Shown: positions 46,392-49,448 of the stretch, in pieces | Layout: each line of letters opens with the position of its first letter | Numbering within the stretch: the stretch's first letter is position 1 | Source: an uncultured Brachyspira sp. | Lineage (GTDB): Bacteria > Spirochaetota > Brachyspiria > Brachyspirales > Brachyspiraceae | DNA: 49,448 bases | Assembly: GCF_944393015.1 (NCBI RefSeq) | Contig: NZ_CALXYQ010000023.1 | Coordinates: 1 to 49,448, forward strand | Reading direction: 5' to 3' | Program-made: the position numbers and the translations under genes | Notes under the pieces: model-generated | What the model was told of the DNA's origin: nothing | What the model saw: the letters and a program-made list of their open reading frames with translations, nothing else | Database searches by the model: none

Positions 46392-47702
46392 ATGGATAAC
46401 TATAATATTAATGTTATTAATGGTGTTAAAGAGAAAATGAATAATATTGCTAAATTATTCTTTTCAGCTTCAACTCCAGAAGAAAAAGAAAATGCAAGAT
46501 ATAGATTTTTAGAGTTTCAAAGTATTGTAAAAAATATTGAGCTTGTAAATGAAAAAATTAGGGAAAAAATATTATCTTGGAATCCTTTTGAAAATCACAC
46601 AGCTGAATTTTTTTCTCCAGTTATTCAATTTGGTTCAGTTGATAATTTTAATATTGTAATAGGAAATCCTCCTTATGGTGCTAAAATAACTAAGTATGAA
46701 AAAAAATATTTTGAAAATAATTATATAACTGCTAAGACAATAAAAAATAGTTATGAAAATTTAAAAGGTTCTACTGATACATTTTCATTATTTATAGAGA
46801 AAGGGTTATCTCTAATAAATAAGGGAGTATTAATATATATAACTCCTATGTCTATAGTATCTAGTGAATCAATGGAAAGTATGCATAAATTTTTTAATAA
46901 ACAATGTGAATTGATTAAAATATCAAATTACTCTGTAAGACCAAAACCTATATTTTTAAATGCTGTAGTTAATGTTTCTATATTGGAATGTTTAAAAACT
47001 AATACAATAAATAAAAAAGTATTATGTACAAAAATGTATAGAAAAAGTAATGAAGATACTATTCAAGATATTTTAAATAGATTGGAATTTATTGATGTAA
47101 AAGAATTTAAATTACTTGGAAGATATCCTAAAATAAGTAAACAAATAGAAGTTAATATATTAAGAAAATTATTTAAGATAAAAAATAATATAGGTTCATT
47201 AGTAAAAGATAAAGGAAGTCCTATTTATTATAGAATGGCAGGAGGAAGATATTTTAAAGTAATTACTAATTATTCTACTACTAAAGCAGCTTCAGAAAAA
47301 GTAATTTATTTTGATAAAAAAATTGCTAATACAATAGGGGCTATATTAAGTAGTAATTTATATTTTTGGTATTATCAAATATTTTCAGATAATTTAAATA
47401 TGAAAAAATACGAAATAGAGAGTTTTAAAATTCCTATTGATAAGTTAGATAATGATAAAATAAAATATATTGAAAAGTTATATTCAAAATATTTAAATGA
47501 CATAGAAAAAAATGTTATTGTTCATGAAAAAACTAATTATAAAAATATAACTTCTTTTAAGGAATATAAAATTAGAATGTCCAAAAATATAATTGATGAA
47601 ATAGATGATTTTATCTATCCTTTGTATGGACTTACCAAAAAAGAAATTGATTTTATTAAAAATTATGAAATAAAATATAGAATAGATGATAAAGAAGATT
47701 AA
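46392..47702 (+). CDS. Eco57I-type DNA adenine methyltransferase, C-terminal fragment with specificity region
   Basis: 436 codons from the first ATG, but coding sense in this frame begins at 46302, joined to the preceding fragment. The catalytic motif IV is NPPYG at about 46665-46679, preceded by FNIVIG; later STDTFSLFIEKGLSL and GVLIYITPMSIVSSESM are typical of Eco57I enzymes. Residues about 230-430 are the probable target-recognition region. No good ribosome-binding site precedes the ATG, so independent translation is unlikely. The DNA is visibly more A/T-rich than the N-terminal fragment, which suggests exchange of the specificity half. Confidence 0.82.
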   Translation: MDNYNINVINGVKEKMNNIAKLFFSASTPEEKENARYRFLEFQSIVKNIELVNEKIREKILSWNPFENHTAEFFSPVIQFGSVDNFNIVIGNPPYGAKITKYEKKYFENNYITAKTIKNSYENLKGSTDTFSLFIEKGLSLINKGVLIYITPMSIVSSESMESMHKFFNKQCELIKISNYSVRPKPIFLNAVVNVSILECLKTNTINKKVLCTKMYRKSNEDTIQDILNRLEFIDVKEFKLLGRYPKISKQIEVNILRKLFKIKNNIGSLVKDKGSPIYYRMAGGRYFKVITNYSTTKAASEKVIYFDKKIANTIGAILSSNLYFWYYQIFSDNLNMKKYEIESFKIPIDKLDNDKIKYIEKLYSKYLNDIEKNVIVHEKTNYKNITSFKEYKIRMSKNIIDEIDDFIYPLYGLTKKEIDFIKNYEIKYRIDDKED

Positions 47703-47751
47703 AATTTATAATTTGAGTGATACTGAAATTAGAGTCATTGAGGGGGTGTAA

Positions 47752-48939
47752 ATGTATAAAGATTTATCTCATTTAAATGAAAAAGATTTAAATATTTTAA
47801 TAGAAAAATATTATTCTGAAAACATAACTGTACAAGAAATTTTAGAAGAATATAAATTAGATATACAGGCTTCTAAATTATATACATATTTTCCTCCTGT
47901 TGTATTTAAGGAATATGAATGTATATATTGTAAAAGTTATATGGTAGCAAATAGACATTCAAAAACTTATGGTAATAAATATCATACTTATGATTTATAT
48001 TGTCCAAATTGTAATCATAAATATGATGATAAATTTTGTAATTGTGAACATTGTAAACAGGAACTATTAGATAAAGAGATTTCTAAACAAGAGATGATTT
48101 TTGAAGCTTATAATACTTTCGCAATAGATCCTATTCTTTTTGAAAAATTAAGTTTTACAAATAAGATATATTTAGGAGCTATAGTAAGGGCTTTAATATC
48201 TGAAGACTTAGACTATATAAAAGAATTAGAGTTGTCAAATATAAAATTATCTCCTTATGACAATTTTGATTTTGATATATATAGAGAATTAACAAAAGAA
48301 AAAATATTATTGGTTAGCCCATTTTCTAATATAAATGCATTTGAAGATTCGGATAAATTCCCAAATGTTTATTATATTAGCAGAGTACAATATTTAATAA
48401 ATATATCAAAAATAGATCATTCATTGGAAAAAACAATTGAAACTATTATTAATCCTGAATATTTTACTTTAGATAATGTTGATGAAGCTTATAATTTATG
48501 GATTGAAATAGCTATAAATGAATGTATAGAATATCTGATGTATAGAATAGCTAAAGTTAAATTTAAATTTAATCCAGCAAAAAAGACTTATTCTCTTTTT
48601 AAATTATTATTAAATAATTTTTCTGTTTCTCAAATATATAATATAATATATAGAAGTGTGGCAAGTGCCTCACAAGATTATTTAGAAAGAGGGATTTCTA
48701 AAGAACATGCTGCTAATTGTATAATAGGAGCATGTGAAAGATATGCCAATAAAGCACTTATGAAAGGTTGGAATATAGAAGCCTATAAAAGAAATTATGA
48801 TTTACGTCAAAGTGAAATAAGTGAATTCTTTTTTAATAAAGTTATAAAAATAGGGGATTTAGGTTTTGATATTGCCCCTAATATTGAATTATTAAAGAAT
48901 AAATTTAATAATAATTCTGATGTTAATAATTTTGAATAA
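47752..48939 (+). CDS. unrecognised zinc-ribbon protein next to the methyltransferase
   Basis: 395 residues, intact, with GAGGGGGTG before the ATG and a 49-nt gap after the methyltransferase. Residues about 10-45 may form a small helical (HTH-like) segment. Residues 55-105 hold two cysteine pairs plus more: C-x2-C (CIYC), C-x2-C (CPNC) and CNCEHC, a zinc ribbon likely to bind nucleic acid. The C-terminal half is helical, with SQIYNIIYRSVASASQDYLERGISKEHAANCIIGACERYANKAL, a pattern I have seen only in uncharacterised bacterial proteins. Very A/T-rich. It could be an accessory of the adjacent defence genes or an unrelated cargo gene. Confidence 0.7.
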   Translation: MYKDLSHLNEKDLNILIEKYYSENITVQEILEEYKLDIQASKLYTYFPPVVFKEYECIYCKSYMVANRHSKTYGNKYHTYDLYCPNCNHKYDDKFCNCEHCKQELLDKEISKQEMIFEAYNTFAIDPILFEKLSFTNKIYLGAIVRALISEDLDYIKELELSNIKLSPYDNFDFDIYRELTKEKILLVSPFSNINAFEDSDKFPNVYYISRVQYLINISKIDHSLEKTIETIINPEYFTLDNVDEAYNLWIEIAINECIEYLMYRIAKVKFKFNPAKKTYSLFKLLLNNFSVSQIYNIIYRSVASASQDYLERGISKEHAANCIIGACERYANKALMKGWNIEAYKRNYDLRQSEISEFFFNKVIKIGDLGFDIAPNIELLKNKFNNNSDVNNFE

Positions 48940-48944
48940 ACATT

Positions 48945-48968
48945 TTGTTTAATGTTGGATAATCAGCC
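48945..48968 (+). repeat. right copy of the 24-nt direct repeat
   Basis: It matches 40709-40732 at 23 of 24 positions and starts 6 nt after the stop of the zinc-ribbon gene. In both places TTTGAATAAA stands just before the repeat. Confidence 0.8.
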
Positions 48969-49043
48969 GCACCTACATTGTACTGTCTGTAAGGTTAGGA
49001 TATACGGTGCGGGTTGCCCGTATGGCGAATACTGCGTTAGCTA

Positions 49044-49111
49044 GGCGAGTAGTGCGGGGAAGCCCCTACGGCGAGTAGTGTGGGGAAGCCCCTACGGCGA
49101 GTAGTGTGGGG
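49044..49111. repeat. GC-rich 26-bp tandem repeat (about 2.6 units)
   Basis: Units start at 49044, 49070 and 49096 (partial); the first two differ at one base. Each contains GGGGAAGCCCC, which can form a small hairpin. A degenerate half unit precedes at about 49024. The block 48968-49140 is far richer in G and C than the rest of the window and has no ORF. Confidence 0.85.
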
Positions 49112-49190
49112 TGGTGGCACGAAGTGTACCCGTAGGGTAAAGCTAGCACAAAAAATTGACAAAGTTAAAAATTCTTAGTATATATCAAAT

Positions 49191-49448
49191 TTATTTATTA
49201 ATTATTTTCTCTAAATCTTCTTTTATACTCAAAGCCATTTTGTTATCGAAACTTGAAAATGAATTCTTTGTGTATAATATGTTTTTGTCGCTGTCAATTA
49301 CTATTATCCAAGGAAGCCATTTAACATTATACTCATCAGAAATATTTTTGTATTTATCAACATCAACTTCAGTGAAAATCAAATTATCATCTATGAATTT
49401 TTTTAGTTCTTCATTTACGAATACTTTCTCTTTAAGCTCATAACAATT
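49191..49448 (-). CDS. thioredoxin-like protein, C-terminal part (runs off the window)
   Basis: The last 85 codons of a minus-strand gene that enters from beyond 49448. It reads NCYELKEKVFVNEELKKFI, then DDNLIFTEVDVDKY and VKWLPWIIVIDSDKNILY, which fits the second half of a thioredoxin_7/DsbD-gamma type fold: a Cys-containing helix start, beta strand with E-V-D-V-D, then the cis-proline loop W-L-P-W and a hydrophobic strand. The Cys at the edge may be the second of the CxxC pair; the first lies outside. Function as a thiol reductase is inferred. The start and any signal peptide cannot be seen. Confidence 0.7.
   Translation of the reverse strand, partial: NCYELKEKVFVNEELKKFIDDNLIFTEVDVDKYKNISDEYNVKWLPWIIVIDSDKNILYTKNSFSSFDNKMALSIKEDLEKIINK

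Noticed and set aside
49044-49111. CRISPR-like array
   Set aside because: The 26-bp units are directly abutting with no spacers, only 2.6 copies, and no cas gene is present.

Overview
The window is about 49 kb of very AT-rich DNA with strong Shine-Dalgarno sites, TTGACA/TATAAT promoters, and many ankyrin and TPR genes. Together with lipoprotein genes and anaerobic metabolism (AsrABC sulfite reductase, soluble nitrate-reductase-type genes) this fits an intestinal anaerobic spirochaete of the Brachyspira type. That assignment is inference from gene content and composition; no rRNA or tRNA gene was seen.

Layout. 1-6.1 kb: three tandem exported ankyrin proteins, a META-domain lipoprotein, a helical lipoprotein with a LysM protein, and two tandem cyclophilins (one exported, one cytosolic). 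6.1-21.8 kb: an inorganic N/S reduction island. It holds siroheme synthesis genes (cobA-hemD fusion, hemB, a short sirC-like gene, hemC on the opposite strand, cbiK), molybdenum cofactor genes (moeA, a mobA-mobB fusion), a nitrate-reductase-like molybdoenzyme with a four-cluster ferredoxin and an FAD NAD(P)H oxidoreductase, a TDT-family anion channel, a Crp/Fnr regulator and asrABC. Two near-identical TGTGA-N6-TCACA palindromes sit at identical distances upstream of -10 boxes in front of moeA and asrA, so both arms are probably activated by the regulator encoded between them. No separate nitrite reductase is visible; AsrABC, a siroheme enzyme, is the obvious candidate for the missing step.

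21.8-24.1 kb: a minus-strand pair, a SanA/YdcF-type envelope protein and a GltS-type glutamate symporter. 24.1-35.3 kb: branched-chain amino acid synthesis, ilvB-ilvN-ilvC and leuA-(two TPR genes)-leuC-leuD-leuB, preceded by a 50-codon small ORF whose tail is almost entirely Ile/Leu/Val. 35.4-39.8 kb: a coiled-coil protein, pgeF, acyl-ACP thioesterase, rpiB and a minus-strand ankyrin lipoprotein. A 427-bp degenerate palindrome lies between pgeF and the thioesterase.

39.8-49.4 kb is an accessory island. A decayed gene is followed by one copy of a 24-nt sequence; a second copy (one mismatch) lies 8.2 kb downstream. Between them are a PLD-nuclease/SNF2-helicase gene and a divergent Eco57I-type adenine methyltransferase gene, each broken by a single missing A in an A-run, and an unrecognised zinc-ribbon gene. 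The pair recalls DISARM/restriction-type defence. The frameshifts may be decay, phase variation, slippage or sequencing error. The window ends in a GC-rich 26-bp tandem repeat and the 3' end of a minus-strand thioredoxin-like gene.
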